64,000 bases of DNA from Halioglobus maricola. Lineage in GTDB: Bacteria; Pseudomonadota; Gammaproteobacteria; Pseudomonadales; Halieaceae. Shown here one piece after another: positions 53,234-62,598 of this stretch. Every line of letters starts with the position of its first letter. The stretch's first letter is position 1. The stretch covers positions 3,300,501 through 3,364,500 of the forward strand of contig NZ_CP036422.1 in assembly GCF_009388985.1 (NCBI RefSeq), written 5' to 3'. The translations under genes and the position numbers were made by a program. Below the pieces are notes generated by a model. That model was not told the DNA's origin. It saw only the letters and a list, made by a program, of their open reading frames with translations, and did not search any database.

Positions 53234-53245
53234 CGGTACGTACCG
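53234..53245. promoter_or_regulatory. 12-bp palindrome upstream of TonB receptor
   Basis: CGGTACGTACCG is a perfect 12-bp palindrome, 66-77 bp before the receptor ATG on the minus strand. It differs from the TGCACTARTGCA sites of the left block. Only one copy was noticed by eye. Possible operator for a different regulator. Confidence 0.35.
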
Positions 53246-53346
53246 AAGGGCGCGGAATTTAGCATTTACTAGCCAAAAAGCAAATACCCAACCCGTTGGG
53301 ATAATACCGTCAGGCGCGCCCTGCAGGGGGCCCTGTCACCCGGGAC

Positions 53347-53973
53347 TCAGGCCTCGTCTGCAGTGGCCTCGCGAGGCCCCAGAAGGCTTTGGAACAACTC
53401 GGTATCCCGGCTCTGCCAGGCCCACACGCCTATGGGCGCTACCGTCGGTACGATCAATACATTCAGTTGGTAAAACAAGCCGATCACATTGCCATTCGGA
53501 ATAAATATACCTGGCTGCTCCATAAATAACGCGCCGAGGTTAACCATAAGGTCTTTCATGCAAAGGCTGACGAGACCGAAAAGAATAAACGGATAGAGAA
53601 CCATCACGCCACTCACAAACCCACCTAGGTATTTGTCCTTCTGTGTCGCAAAGTGCAGGGTGGCGTAAAAAGGTAAAGAGTAAGACAGGATAGCCGGGTT
53701 GATGCGGAAGCCGAACTGGTACTCCGACTGCTCAGCCGGCACCGGCCTACCGCCAGCCTCTCCGAACTGCGTCAGCAGATAGACGTCGGAATTCTGGAAC
53801 ACAATAGAGTCCACCGTGTTGGGGAACCACCCGCCCAGAATCATATTGGTCAGCCCCACCACCGGCATGGCCACCAGGTCCGCCGCAACAGTCCATAGTG
53901 CAAAACAGGGGATAATCAGCGCGAACACAAATAGCAGGAACTGCCGCAGATGGCGATTCTCAGGCAGCGACAT
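53347..53973 (-). CDS. exosortase H-associated membrane protein
   Basis: 208 residues from the ATG at 53973, with GAGGAAGGGG upstream. Several hydrophobic segments, an extracytoplasmic part with FGFRINPAILSYSLPFYATLHF, and a cytoplasmic-facing tail. It overlaps the exosortase gene by 14 bp. Partner membrane proteins of this size are common next to exosortase H genes. A precise function is not known; it could recruit the substrate or stabilise the sortase. Confidence 0.75.
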   Translation of the reverse strand: MSLPENRHLRQFLLFVFALIIPCFALWTVAADLVAMPVVGLTNMILGGWFPNTVDSIVFQNSDVYLLTQFGEAGGRPVPAEQSEYQFGFRINPAILSYSLPFYATLHFATQKDKYLGGFVSGVMVLYPFILFGLVSLCMKDLMVNLGALFMEQPGIFIPNGNVIGLFYQLNVLIVPTVAPIGVWAWQSRDTELFQSLLGPREATADEA

Positions 53974-54463
53974 GTGCCCCTTCCTCGTTATTTGAAAGGT
54001 AGCGGAGATAGAAAATAAACACGACCAATACATCCAGCATGATCAGAGCCGGCCACAGGTAAAGGTGCACCCAGCCGAAAATATCGAGGTCCCAGTCGCC
54101 GAGATAGAACAAGCTGATGATCCGGGCAACATTCATCACCTGAACGGCAAAAAAGCCGAGCACAATTGCAGCGACCCGCTGTTTCCAGGTACCGGGGAAT
54201 GCCAGCACAGCGGCGATAAGGACAATCGTTGCCTCCACCCCGTTGCATCCGGCTTCAATGGATACGGCAAACCCGGTGTCCTGAAACTGGAGGATCTTGC
54301 CGTACGCAATAACATTCTCATCAAACGGCGATATCAGAAATGCACTGAATTTGGCCAGCCCAGTGGTGAAAGGCACGATGACATGCTCTTGCACTGGATT
54401 GAGCATTTCTACAGTAAACAGGGTCACCAGAACGACCCCGAAAACAACGATAAAACGGTTCAC
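53960..54463 (-). CDS. xrtH: exosortase H
   Basis: 167 residues, GTG start, multi-pass. The exosortase/archaeosortase triad is present: Cys73 in EAGCNGVEA, Arg114 in NVARIISLF, His133 in WVHLYLWP. Length and the order of blocks fit exosortase H, which processes C-terminal sorting signals of the IPTL-CTERM type. The partner gene overlaps downstream. No protein with a C-terminal sorting signal is visible in this window; targets must lie elsewhere. Linked to surface anchoring or EPS. Confidence 0.85.
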   Translation of the reverse strand: MNRFIVVFGVVLVTLFTVEMLNPVQEHVIVPFTTGLAKFSAFLISPFDENVIAYGKILQFQDTGFAVSIEAGCNGVEATIVLIAAVLAFPGTWKQRVAAIVLGFFAVQVMNVARIISLFYLGDWDLDIFGWVHLYLWPALIMLDVLVVFIFYLRYLSNNEEGAHVAA

Positions 54464-54512
54464 TTAACACCTACAGCTATACAGTATCCGCTAGATGTTA
54501 GCACAGCTGTCG

Positions 54513-55697
54513 TCAGAGAATGACTTCTGATGTGGGATGAAAAAAAGCTTCAAGCATGTCGCGCTGTTCAAGTGCATCGCGATAGCCAGTCTCTATCAAA
54601 TCGCGGCAGAAAGCGCCCTCGAAAAGCAGATAGCTCGCCAGGCTCGTGCCCCCACCCCTGGGCGTTGCGCCAGTGATATTCAGCAGGGTACGCATCGCCG
54701 GTGGCAGGCGATGCAGGTGATCGGCCACCACCTGATCGATTTCGATAGAGGGATTGATACAGAGGAAATCCACCAATTGGGCTCCACCTGTCTCGGCGCT
54801 GGGATTCTCATTGTGCACGATACCCACGAGCTCATTGATCCTCTCCAGATGCTCCATATCGCTCTCCAACGCGTCAATAAATGCACTGTTGAAAACATGG
54901 CCCACCATTTTTGCCAGTGATGGCGAGTGAGTCTCTCTACCCTCCACTGGTGGGCGATTACGGTTTCCACTCACACCCACCACCATGACCCGCTGGGCGC
55001 CGAGATGTAGCGCCGGGCTGATCGGCGACACCTGCCTCAGCGCGCCGTCTCCATAGTAGGCACCTTCAACCTGGGTGGCTGGCAGGATGGCCGGAATCGC
55101 AGAGGACGCCAGCAGGTGCTCCACGCCAAGACGTGTCGGAACACCGCGACGCCGAGAACGTCTCCAGGGCAGGAGTACACTGCCATCGAGATCGCTCTGA
55201 TAAAAGGTGACTGATTCGCCCGTGTCATAACTGGAGGCGGTCACACCGATAGCGTCGAGCAGACCACTCTGCAGCCGCTTTTCCAGATCGTCAAAATCAA
55301 TCGCATCTGCCAGTAAACGAGCCAGTGGCTCTGTGTTCAGCAGCGCCAGCGGCTTGCGCCTGCCTGTGCCTCGGTGGAACAGAGAGCCCAGCAGACGAAA
55401 GACACTGCCGATCAGATCCTTATAGCCGGCCCGATACACCTGCTCTACCTGCAGGTTTGCCCAGATATGTTCAACCTTCTTTACCGCCAGGCGAAAATTG
55501 TTGGCGGAGGCGCCCAGTGCCACAGCATTGATCGCGCCAGCAGACGTCCCGGTGATTATGGAAAACGGGTTTTGAGCCTGCTTATCCAGCACCTCCGACG
55601 CTGCACGCAACACACCCACCTGATAGGCGGCACGTGCGCCACCCCCGGTAAGAACAAGGGCGGTCCGATCTTTGGCTGGCAGGTGTGGTGAATTCAT
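54513..55697 (-). CDS. patatin-like phospholipase
   Basis: 394 residues from the ATG at 55697; an upstream start at 55784 would add 29 residues rich in Ser and Thr and is less likely. [17 protein letters not shown] is the oxyanion motif, GTSAG the nucleophile, and [12 protein letters not shown] the Asp-Gly motif of the catalytic dyad. Cytoplasmic or membrane-associated lipid acyl hydrolase. Role probably lipid turnover. The gene lies between the exosortase pair and the divergent DUF454 gene. Confidence 0.88.
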   Translation of the reverse strand: MNSPHLPAKDRTALVLTGGGARAAYQVGVLRAASEVLDKQAQNPFSIITGTSAGAINAVALGASANNFRLAVKKVEHIWANLQVEQVYRAGYKDLIGSVFRLLGSLFHRGTGRRKPLALLNTEPLARLLADAIDFDDLEKRLQSGLLDAIGVTASSYDTGESVTFYQSDLDGSVLLPWRRSRRRGVPTRLGVEHLLASSAIPAILPATQVEGAYYGDGALRQVSPISPALHLGAQRVMVVGVSGNRNRPPVEGRETHSPSLAKMVGHVFNSAFIDALESDMEHLERINELVGIVHNENPSAETGGAQLVDFLCINPSIEIDQVVADHLHRLPPAMRTLLNITGATPRGGGTSLASYLLFEGAFCRDLIETGYRDALEQRDMLEAFFHPTSEVIL

Positions 55698-55811
55698 ACG
55701 CCCATTGTTACTGGAAGTGGTAGCCGATGACCAGACCCCGCTCGATTCCAAAGCCAACAGTTTGATCGCATCTTTGCTCCCCATTATTGATAGTATTCAC
55801 AACTTCAGCCC

Positions 55812-56219
55812 ATGGTGAGCGAGAGACGCGTGAAACGCCAATTTTACAAACCCCTGGGGTTCCTGTTCCTCGGCCTGGGACTCGCAGGAATACCATTACC
55901 GGTTTTGCCAAGCACGCCCTTTATCTTGCTGGCCGCCTGGTTCTTCGCCCGGTCTTCTGAAAAATGGCATCAGCGCATGCTGAGCAGTGAACTGTTCGGC
56001 CCGATCATCCGCAACTGGGAGGAGCGCCGTTGTATTTCCCAGCGCACCAAGGCCATGGCCATTATCTCGATGCTGGCGGCAGGCACGGCGTCGATCGCAT
56101 TCGCCATGGAGAGTACTGCTCTTCGCATTGGCACGGCGGTACTGTTGTCGATTGGTGGCGCAGTCGTTCTCAGCATCAGGACGTGTCCGGAATGCAGCGG
56201 GCCTAAAGAGGCAGAGTAA
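55812..56219 (+). CDS. DUF454 (YbaN-like) inner membrane protein
   Basis: 135 residues. KPLGFLFLGLGLAGIPLPVLPSTPFILLAAWFFARSS is the family block, with a following ISQRTKAMAI segment and two further hydrophobic segments. YbaN of E. coli is the model; function unknown. Divergent from the patatin gene, and its last 17 bases overlap the convergent acyltransferase gene. Confidence 0.88.
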   Translation: MVSERRVKRQFYKPLGFLFLGLGLAGIPLPVLPSTPFILLAAWFFARSSEKWHQRMLSSELFGPIIRNWEERRCISQRTKAMAIISMLAAGTASIAFAMESTALRIGTAVLLSIGGAVVLSIRTCPECSGPKEAE

Positions 56220-58884
56220 CCACCACGATCTCCGGGTCTTCCGGGCTGCGCAGTGAGCGGAAACCAAGACGCTTACACATCCTCAGCATGCGCGAGTTCT
56301 GCGCCAACACCTCACCGATCATAGTTTCAAGGCCGCGTCTTCGGGCGATGTAGATCAATCGCTCCATCATTCGAGGACCCACCCCGCGGGACTGCCACTC
56401 GTCCGCCACGGTCAGGGCGAACTCACAGGAGTTAGCGTCCGGGTTGGTGACATAGCGCGCAACGCCGATAAAGGTATCCCGGCCTTCCTCGTCCTGTTCG
56501 ATAGCCACCAGCGCCATCTCACGGTCATAGTCGATCTGGGTAAATCGGGCGAGCATCGACGGGGTCAGGCGATGAAGGCCGTGCATGAAACGGAAGTAGC
56601 GGCTTTCAGCCGAGAGGTTGGCGACGAAACTGTCCTCACTGTGACCATCCTCAGGACGGATCGGCCGCAGCAGGACCTCCGAGCCATCTGCCAGTAGCAG
56701 TTGGCTTTCAAGATCGGCCGGATAGGGGTGAATGGCCATGTGTCCATACCGACTGGCCCCAGTGTCCTGCTGCCGCACCGTAATGCGTGCATCCACCGCC
56801 ACAACCCCTTCCTCGTCGACCAGCAAGGGATTGATCTCCAACTCGGCGATCGAGGGCAACTCACATGCGATTTCCGATACGCGCTGCAATACCTCGGAGA
56901 GCTTCGCCATATTGACTTCCGGCAGCTTGCGGAACTGACGTAAATAGCGAGACGCCGCGGTGCGATCCACCAGTTCCCGGGCAAGAAAATCATTCAGTGG
57001 CGGCAGCGCTACCTGCGTCTCGCCGGAAATCGCTTCCGCGGCGGTTCCCGCTGGCCCCAGGTGAACTACCGGGCCGAACACCGGGTCATAGGTGATTCCG
57101 ATCAACAACTCGCGTGCGTGGGGGCGATCTACCATCGGCTCGATGCTCACGCCTTGTAAGCGGGCCTCGCCATCTCTGCGCGCAACGTCGCGCATCAACT
57201 CCTCATAGGCTGTGTGAACTGAGCGGGACTCACTCACATTCAGGCGCACACCACCCACTTCCGATTTGTGCTCAATGTCGGGTGAGACAATCTTCATCGC
57301 CACAGGCAGGCCGAGATTTTCCGCAGCAACAAGCGCTTCTGCCGCGCTGTTGGCAATACTGCTGGGCAATACGGGAATGCGAAAAGCACTCAGTACCGCG
57401 CGGGACTCGGCGATGCTGAGCGTGGTCCTGCGCTCTGCCAATACTTGATCGATAATCGCCTTGGCGCCATAGCTGTCGGGATCGCGATGCTCGGAAAGAG
57501 GCTCGGGCACCTGCATCAATGCGCTCTGGTTCCGTCGGTACCGGGCCAGATAATTGAAGGCATCCACGCCCGCTTCAGGAGAGACAAACTGGGGAATGCC
57601 CGCGCTCGCCATACGTTCGCGCCCCTCGGCTACCAAACCCGCCCCCATCCACGAAGCGAGCACCGGCTTGTGTGCTTTTTCACTCGCAGCGATCACGCCC
57701 TCGGCACAGGCGGAGGCGTCGGTGAAACCCTGCGGGGTCAACAGCACCAGAACGCCGTCGACACCGGCGTCCGCCAGCAGGGCCTCGGTGGCCGCGCGAT
57801 AGCGCTCTGCATCGGCATTGCCGAGAATATCCACCGGGTGAGAGTGCGACCAGTAATCGGGGAGTATCTCACTCAGTCGGTCCAGGGTCTCGGGCGCCAA
57901 CTCTGCCAGGGGCACGCCGATACTGCCCGCCCAGTCAGCAGCCATAACACCGGGTGCGCCACCATTGGTAATCACCCCGAGGCGCGAGCCGCTCACACGG
58001 GCACCGGAAGAAAGAATGGTGGCAGCCGCAATTAACTGGTTGACGATGGTGACGCGCACTGCGCCAGCCCGCAGAATGGCGGCATCGAAAACTTCATCGC
58101 TGCCCAGTGGCGTTTGCATCTGATTCAGTGCTGCGCGTGCGCCGGACTCGTTGCGGCCAGACTTGATCACCACTACCGGCTTCAATCGCGCTGCGGCGCG
58201 CAGGCCACTGAGAAAGAGGCGCGCATTGGTGATGCGTTCGACGTACAGCAGAATGCTGCTGGTGGAGGGATCCTGGGCCAGATAATCGAGCACATCTCCC
58301 AACTTGACGTCGGAGGTTGCTCCGAGGGAAGCCACGGCAGAAAAGCCATAACCCGCTTCGTCAGCCCAATCCAGAATCGCCGAACAGAAGGCGCCGGACT
58401 GGGTCACCAGAGCGACCTTGCCCTCTTTGACGGGGCTGCGTGCTGATGATGCATTGAGATTATTGCGCGGCCGAATAATACCGAGACAGCGGGGACCTAC
58501 CACCGCGATATTATGCCTGCGTGCAATCTCTACCAGCTCGTTTTGCAGTGCCAGCCCCGCTTCCTGGGTTTCACTGAAGCCGCCGGAGAGGATGACCACG
58601 GCCTTGACCTGAGCATCGCCACACTCGCGCATGATCGCCGCCTGACGGTCGGCTCGCGCGGCGACGATGACCAGCTCCACCGCGCCGTCAACATCGGCAA
58701 TAGCAGCTCTGGCCGTGCGCTGCGCGAGCTTGCTGCCAGCAGCTGCGATCAGATGGATATCGCCCTTGAACCCGGATGCGTCGAGATTGTTCAGCACCTG
58801 CTCGCCAATCGGGCTGTACTCCTGATCGCAGATCACTGCAACGGACTCGGGACTGAAAATGCTTTCGAGGTAGTGTTTACGCAT
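56203..58884 (-). CDS. Pat/YfiQ-type bifunctional acetyl-CoA synthetase-like/GNAT lysine acyltransferase
   Basis: 893 residues from the ATG at 58884, which is about the length of Pat/YfiQ. The N-terminal CoA-binding part has IFSPESVAVIC near residue 8 and VVGPRCLGIIRP; a central ligase-like part follows, then an ATP-grasp part (VAMKIVSPDIEHKSEVGGV). The GNAT C-terminus (about 715 on) carries LRPIRPEDG, ADEWQSRGVGPRMMERLI and IARRRGLETMIGEVL. In Salmonella such proteins acetylate acetyl-CoA synthetase on lysine and turn it off. The neighbour across a 131-bp divergent region is a histone deacetylase family gene. Confidence 0.88.
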   Translation of the reverse strand: MRKHYLESIFSPESVAVICDQEYSPIGEQVLNNLDASGFKGDIHLIAAAGSKLAQRTARAAIADVDGAVELVIVAARADRQAAIMRECGDAQVKAVVILSGGFSETQEAGLALQNELVEIARRHNIAVVGPRCLGIIRPRNNLNASSARSPVKEGKVALVTQSGAFCSAILDWADEAGYGFSAVASLGATSDVKLGDVLDYLAQDPSTSSILLYVERITNARLFLSGLRAAARLKPVVVIKSGRNESGARAALNQMQTPLGSDEVFDAAILRAGAVRVTIVNQLIAAATILSSGARVSGSRLGVITNGGAPGVMAADWAGSIGVPLAELAPETLDRLSEILPDYWSHSHPVDILGNADAERYRAATEALLADAGVDGVLVLLTPQGFTDASACAEGVIAASEKAHKPVLASWMGAGLVAEGRERMASAGIPQFVSPEAGVDAFNYLARYRRNQSALMQVPEPLSEHRDPDSYGAKAIIDQVLAERRTTLSIAESRAVLSAFRIPVLPSSIANSAAEALVAAENLGLPVAMKIVSPDIEHKSEVGGVRLNVSESRSVHTAYEELMRDVARRDGEARLQGVSIEPMVDRPHARELLIGITYDPVFGPVVHLGPAGTAAEAISGETQVALPPLNDFLARELVDRTAASRYLRQFRKLPEVNMAKLSEVLQRVSEIACELPSIAELEINPLLVDEEGVVAVDARITVRQQDTGASRYGHMAIHPYPADLESQLLLADGSEVLLRPIRPEDGHSEDSFVANLSAESRYFRFMHGLHRLTPSMLARFTQIDYDREMALVAIEQDEEGRDTFIGVARYVTNPDANSCEFALTVADEWQSRGVGPRMMERLIYIARRRGLETMIGEVLAQNSRMLRMCKRLGFRSLRSPEDPEIVVVTLPL

Positions 58885-59015
58885 GGCGCCAGAGAGTGTG
58901 AGCCAGTGGCTCCCTCGTAAGTAATGATTCAAAGCAAAGTATAGGCACAAATCGCCAGTGCTTCTTGCCCCCGTTGGGGAGAGAGTGCAAGATCGAGAAA
59001 ATGCCGGAGCACGTC

Positions 59016-59942
59016 ATGAGTATCGCCTACATCAGCCACTACAAGTGCCAGCTACACGACATGGGTGAATACCATCCTGAACAGCCAGCACGCCTGTCCG
59101 CCATCAACGATCGCCTGATTGCCACAGGCCTGGATATGATCTTGCGCCAGCACGACGCCCGCCCCGCCGAACGTGCACAACTGCTGCACGCGCACGGCAG
59201 GGCACATGTCGATGCGATATTCCGCAAATCACCCGAAATGGGCACGGTGGCAGTAGACCCCGATACCACCATGAACCCTCACTCACTGGAAGCTGCCCTA
59301 CTGGCAGCGGGTGCTGTAACCCAGGGTGTCGACATGGTCATGGCCGGCGATGTGGGCCAGGTCTTCTGCGGCGTGCGCCCCCCGGGCCACCACGCTGAGC
59401 GCGACAAGCCGATGGGGTTTTGTCTGTTCAACAATATCGCAGTGGGTGCATACCACGCCCTGGAACAACACGGCCTGGAGCGGGTGGCGATCATCGACTT
59501 CGATGTCCACCACGGCAATGGCACCGAAGACATCGTTGCAGGAGATGATCGCATCCTGTTCTGTTCCAGCTTCCAACACCCGTTTTATCCCCACAGCGGT
59601 GACAACTGCGAGGCCGCGAATGTTGTGAACACCCCGCTGGCCGCTGGCAGCGGCGGCGAGGAATTTCGCGCGGCGGTCACCTCCCAGTGGCTGCCGCGAC
59701 TGGCAGAGTTCAATCCACAACTGATCTTCATCTCGGCGGGCTTCGATGGCCACCAGGCAGACCCACTCGCGGACTTCCGCCTGATAGACGAGGATTTTGC
59801 CTGGGTCACCCGACGCCTCTGTGAGCAGGCGGATATCAGCGCCCAGGGGAGAATCGTATCTTCACTGGAAGGGGGCTACGACCTGCACGCCCTGGCACGC
59901 TGCGTCGAAGCACATGTGAAAGCACTGTTGGGCGAGAGCTGA
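59016..59942 (+). CDS. histone deacetylase family protein (AcuC/HDAC-like)
   Basis: 308 residues from ATG 59016 (GGAG upstream). GVRPPGHHAERD (His125, His126), AIIDFDVHHGNGTED (zinc Asp163, His165), CSSFQHPFYPHSGD and SAGFDGHQADPLA give the full zinc-amidohydrolase site. Family members deacetylate lysines (AcuC) or polyamines (acetylpolyamine amidohydrolase). Divergent from the Pat-type acyltransferase gene; together they form a plausible reversible lysine-acylation pair. The spacing of the opposing pair is typical of coregulated genes. Confidence 0.88.
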   Translation: MSIAYISHYKCQLHDMGEYHPEQPARLSAINDRLIATGLDMILRQHDARPAERAQLLHAHGRAHVDAIFRKSPEMGTVAVDPDTTMNPHSLEAALLAAGAVTQGVDMVMAGDVGQVFCGVRPPGHHAERDKPMGFCLFNNIAVGAYHALEQHGLERVAIIDFDVHHGNGTEDIVAGDDRILFCSSFQHPFYPHSGDNCEAANVVNTPLAAGSGGEEFRAAVTSQWLPRLAEFNPQLIFISAGFDGHQADPLADFRLIDEDFAWVTRRLCEQADISAQGRIVSSLEGGYDLHALARCVEAHVKALLGES

Positions 59943-59946
59943 ACTG

Positions 59947-61218
59947 TTAGAACCGCTGCAACCGCGGCTTGAGCATCGCTGGGCCGATAATGGTGGTGAA
60001 CAACACAACGGTCACTACCACGGTGTAAATATCGCAACAGAATACTCCCTGAGCAAGGGCGAAGGCGGCGAAGATCAACCCCACCTCGCCGCGCGGAATC
60101 ATACCGAAACCAATTCCGGCGCGATCGAATTCCGGACCGCGTGCCAGCTGGCCCGCCAAACCTTTCGACACCACCGCCACTGCGCTGAGGGTTACTACCA
60201 AGAGCAAATTTGCCCCGTCCGCCAGCGCAAGCAGCTCAACCTGCACACCAATACTCACAAAGAAAATACTGATAAGGATGTCGCTTATCGGTCGGATCAA
60301 TTCTTCCAGCCGGTGTTTTTGCAGGTCGTCTCCCACGCGAAAGCTAACATCGTCCAACAGCAGGCCAGCGACAAAAGCGCCTATTAACGGCGCCATGCCG
60401 GCCAGCGCCGCCAGTTCGCCAAAGGCCAGGGCGAGGCAGAAAGCAAAACCCGTCCAGATACTGGCGTGCTTGGTCAGCGAAACCATATGGACCATTTCAG
60501 GCATCAGTTTCTGGCCGATAAACAGTGCGACGACAAAGAAGCCCACGGCCTTGGCCAGAATAATCAGCAGGTCCGAGGCGACGAAATCGCCATTGGCGGC
60601 GACGCTCGCCAATACCGCCAACAAAAGAACCCCAAGAACATCATCGATGACGGCCGCCCCCAGAATCACCTCGGATGAGGGGCGTTTAATAACACCCTGG
60701 GCCTCCAACAATTTGGCAGTGATACCTACCGACGTTGCCGCCAGGGTCGCGGCGATGAACCATCCCTGCAAGCCGCTGCCCAGACCAAGGGCTGCCACGG
60801 CACCGAGGCCGAGGGCCAGCGGCAGCACCACACCCGCTATCGCCACGGAGAGAGCGGTGCGCCCCACTCGCAGCAGGTCGCGCATATCGGATTCCAGCCC
60901 CACCAGAAACAACAGCAACACCACCGCCAACTCCGAGGCGTAGGTCATGAATTCACTTTCTTTGAGGGTGGTAGCGATATCAAAGTCGAGCCCGATCAGC
61001 GCGAGATTGCCGAGGATAATCCCGGCTGAGATCTCGCCCACCAATTCAGGCAGACCAAAGCGTTCGAACAGAAAACCACAGGCGTCTGCCAGGGTGATCA
61101 TAAGAATGAGAAGTAACGAGGTGCGAGTAAACGATTCGCTGGCGCCATTGGCCCAGGCCAGTGAAGGCACCAGCAAGGCGAGCGCGAGCAAAATACAGAT
61201 CCGTTTGGCTCTCGGCAA
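59947..61218 (-). CDS. CPA2 cation:proton antiporter (KefB/Na+/H+ type)
   Basis: 423 residues from the TTG at 61218, which has GGAGGG right upstream. An extra N-terminal hydrophobic stretch to about ANG looks like a cleavable signal, not usual in all members. GFLFERFGLPELVGEISAGIILG, ITAKLLEAQGV, VIDDVLGVLLLAVLAS and GMIPRGEVGLIFA are the family blocks; the VIDD pair is the transport site. Exchanges Na+ or K+ for H+. Convergent with the deacetylase gene and divergent from the P450 gene. Confidence 0.9.
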   Translation of the reverse strand: MPRAKRICILLALALLVPSLAWANGASESFTRTSLLLILMITLADACGFLFERFGLPELVGEISAGIILGNLALIGLDFDIATTLKESEFMTYASELAVVLLLFLVGLESDMRDLLRVGRTALSVAIAGVVLPLALGLGAVAALGLGSGLQGWFIAATLAATSVGITAKLLEAQGVIKRPSSEVILGAAVIDDVLGVLLLAVLASVAANGDFVASDLLIILAKAVGFFVVALFIGQKLMPEMVHMVSLTKHASIWTGFAFCLALAFGELAALAGMAPLIGAFVAGLLLDDVSFRVGDDLQKHRLEELIRPISDILISIFFVSIGVQVELLALADGANLLLVVTLSAVAVVSKGLAGQLARGPEFDRAGIGFGMIPRGEVGLIFAAFALAQGVFCCDIYTVVVTVVLFTTIIGPAMLKPRLQRF

Positions 61219-61353
61219 TGCTCCCTCCAACACTCGCTCCCCTGAATTCCACCATGCTACCAATCAGGGGGCCTACATGAAATAACTGTCACTTGCTCCA
61301 AAAGTAGACATATGTATACTTTTGCTATCAATTTAAGAATCCCGGAGACCGAT

Positions 61354-62595
61354 ATGTCTGAGGCCGCTACTGCCTTGCCCCCCGTGGCAGAAATTTTTAA
61401 TCCCCACTCCCCGGAGTACATGAATGACCCCGTGCCCCAGTGTCTTGCGCTGGCGGAGCGCGGTCCCATTGTCTGGTACGAACCCTGGCAGGCCTGGATC
61501 ATCACCCGCATGGAGGATGTCATGGCCTGCTGGAAGAGCGAGCCGCTGTCGTCCGATTTCTACGACTGGGAATTTGCGCCTGAACGCCCGCCACAGGACA
61601 AGTGGAGTAACTTCGAGCGCGCCATGATCGGCCACAGCCTGCTAGCCGACCACGGCCACCATCGCCTGGTTCGAAAGGTTGTTTCGCCGGCTTTTTCCCG
61701 CAATGTGGTCGACAAGATCCAGGAGAAGATCAAACCGGACGTGGAGAAATTATTCGACGAACTGGGCACTCCAGAGACCTTCGACTACATCGAAGAAATC
61801 GCCCAGCACATCCCGTTTATTTCCATCACACGCATGGTGGGGATACCCGAAAAATACTGGCCCGAGATTCGCAAGGTCATCCTGACCTTCACCGAGACCT
61901 GGAACCCCACAATTTCCGATGAGCAGCGTGAGGCGGCCCGCCAGGATTGCAACAAGGCCATCGACATCATTCTCAAAGTCATAGCCGAACGGCGCGCTCA
62001 ACCGGAGCAGGATGACTTCCTGTCCACCCTGCTCAAAATCGAAGAGGAGAATGAGAACTTCGAGGAGTGGGACATTGTGACCCTGGTACTGGCATTGATC
62101 GGCGCTGGTGCAGATACCACCCTGGTAGCGCAGCAGTGGTCGGTCTACACCCTGGTCCAGCACAAAGATCAGGTGGCCACAGCGCTGGCCAGCCCAGACG
62201 CATTCTCCAACGCCTTCTCGGAAATCAACCGCTGGGGGGTGTCCTCCAAAATGGGCTTTGCCCGCTATGCGCCGGAAGATATGGAATTCATGGGCCAGCA
62301 GCTGCGCAAGGGCGTCATGGTATTGATGATGCCCCACCTGAAGGACTACAACCCGGCGTACTACGAGAACCCCGAAACCTTCGATGCCGAACGCGTGTTC
62401 GAACCCGACGCCATGTTCGGCTATGGCCCGCGCTTTTGCATCGGCGCCGCCCTCGCCAAGCGGCAGCTATACCTCACCATGTGTGAGCTGTTTCGCCGTT
62501 TCCCCGACATCGAACTGGCGGAAGAGCCAGAGCGAGACCCGGACGACCACAACGCGATTGTATTCAAACGCCTGATGGTTCGAACCAACGCGTAA
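61354..62595 (+). CDS. cytochrome P450
   Basis: 413 residues from ATG 61354 (GGAG at proper distance); a start at 61312 would add residues without support. The I-helix has LIGAGADTTLVAQQW, the ExxR motif is EINR, and the haem loop is FGYGPRFCIGAALAKRQ with the thiolate Cys362. A soluble bacterial type (Class I) that needs a ferredoxin and reductase, neither of which is beside it. Hydroxylates a hydrophobic substrate; terpene, alkane or fatty acid types fit. Ends 3 bp from the convergent AraC gene. Confidence 0.93.
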   Translation: MSEAATALPPVAEIFNPHSPEYMNDPVPQCLALAERGPIVWYEPWQAWIITRMEDVMACWKSEPLSSDFYDWEFAPERPPQDKWSNFERAMIGHSLLADHGHHRLVRKVVSPAFSRNVVDKIQEKIKPDVEKLFDELGTPETFDYIEEIAQHIPFISITRMVGIPEKYWPEIRKVILTFTETWNPTISDEQREAARQDCNKAIDIILKVIAERRAQPEQDDFLSTLLKIEEENENFEEWDIVTLVLALIGAGADTTLVAQQWSVYTLVQHKDQVATALASPDAFSNAFSEINRWGVSSKMGFARYAPEDMEFMGQQLRKGVMVLMMPHLKDYNPAYYENPETFDAERVFEPDAMFGYGPRFCIGAALAKRQLYLTMCELFRRFPDIELAEEPERDPDDHNAIVFKRLMVRTNA

Positions 62596-62598
62596 GCC

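Noticed and set aside
57445-58035. 196-residue plus-strand frame inside the Pat-type gene
   Set aside because: Antisense shadow, Arg- and His-rich composition with no family features.
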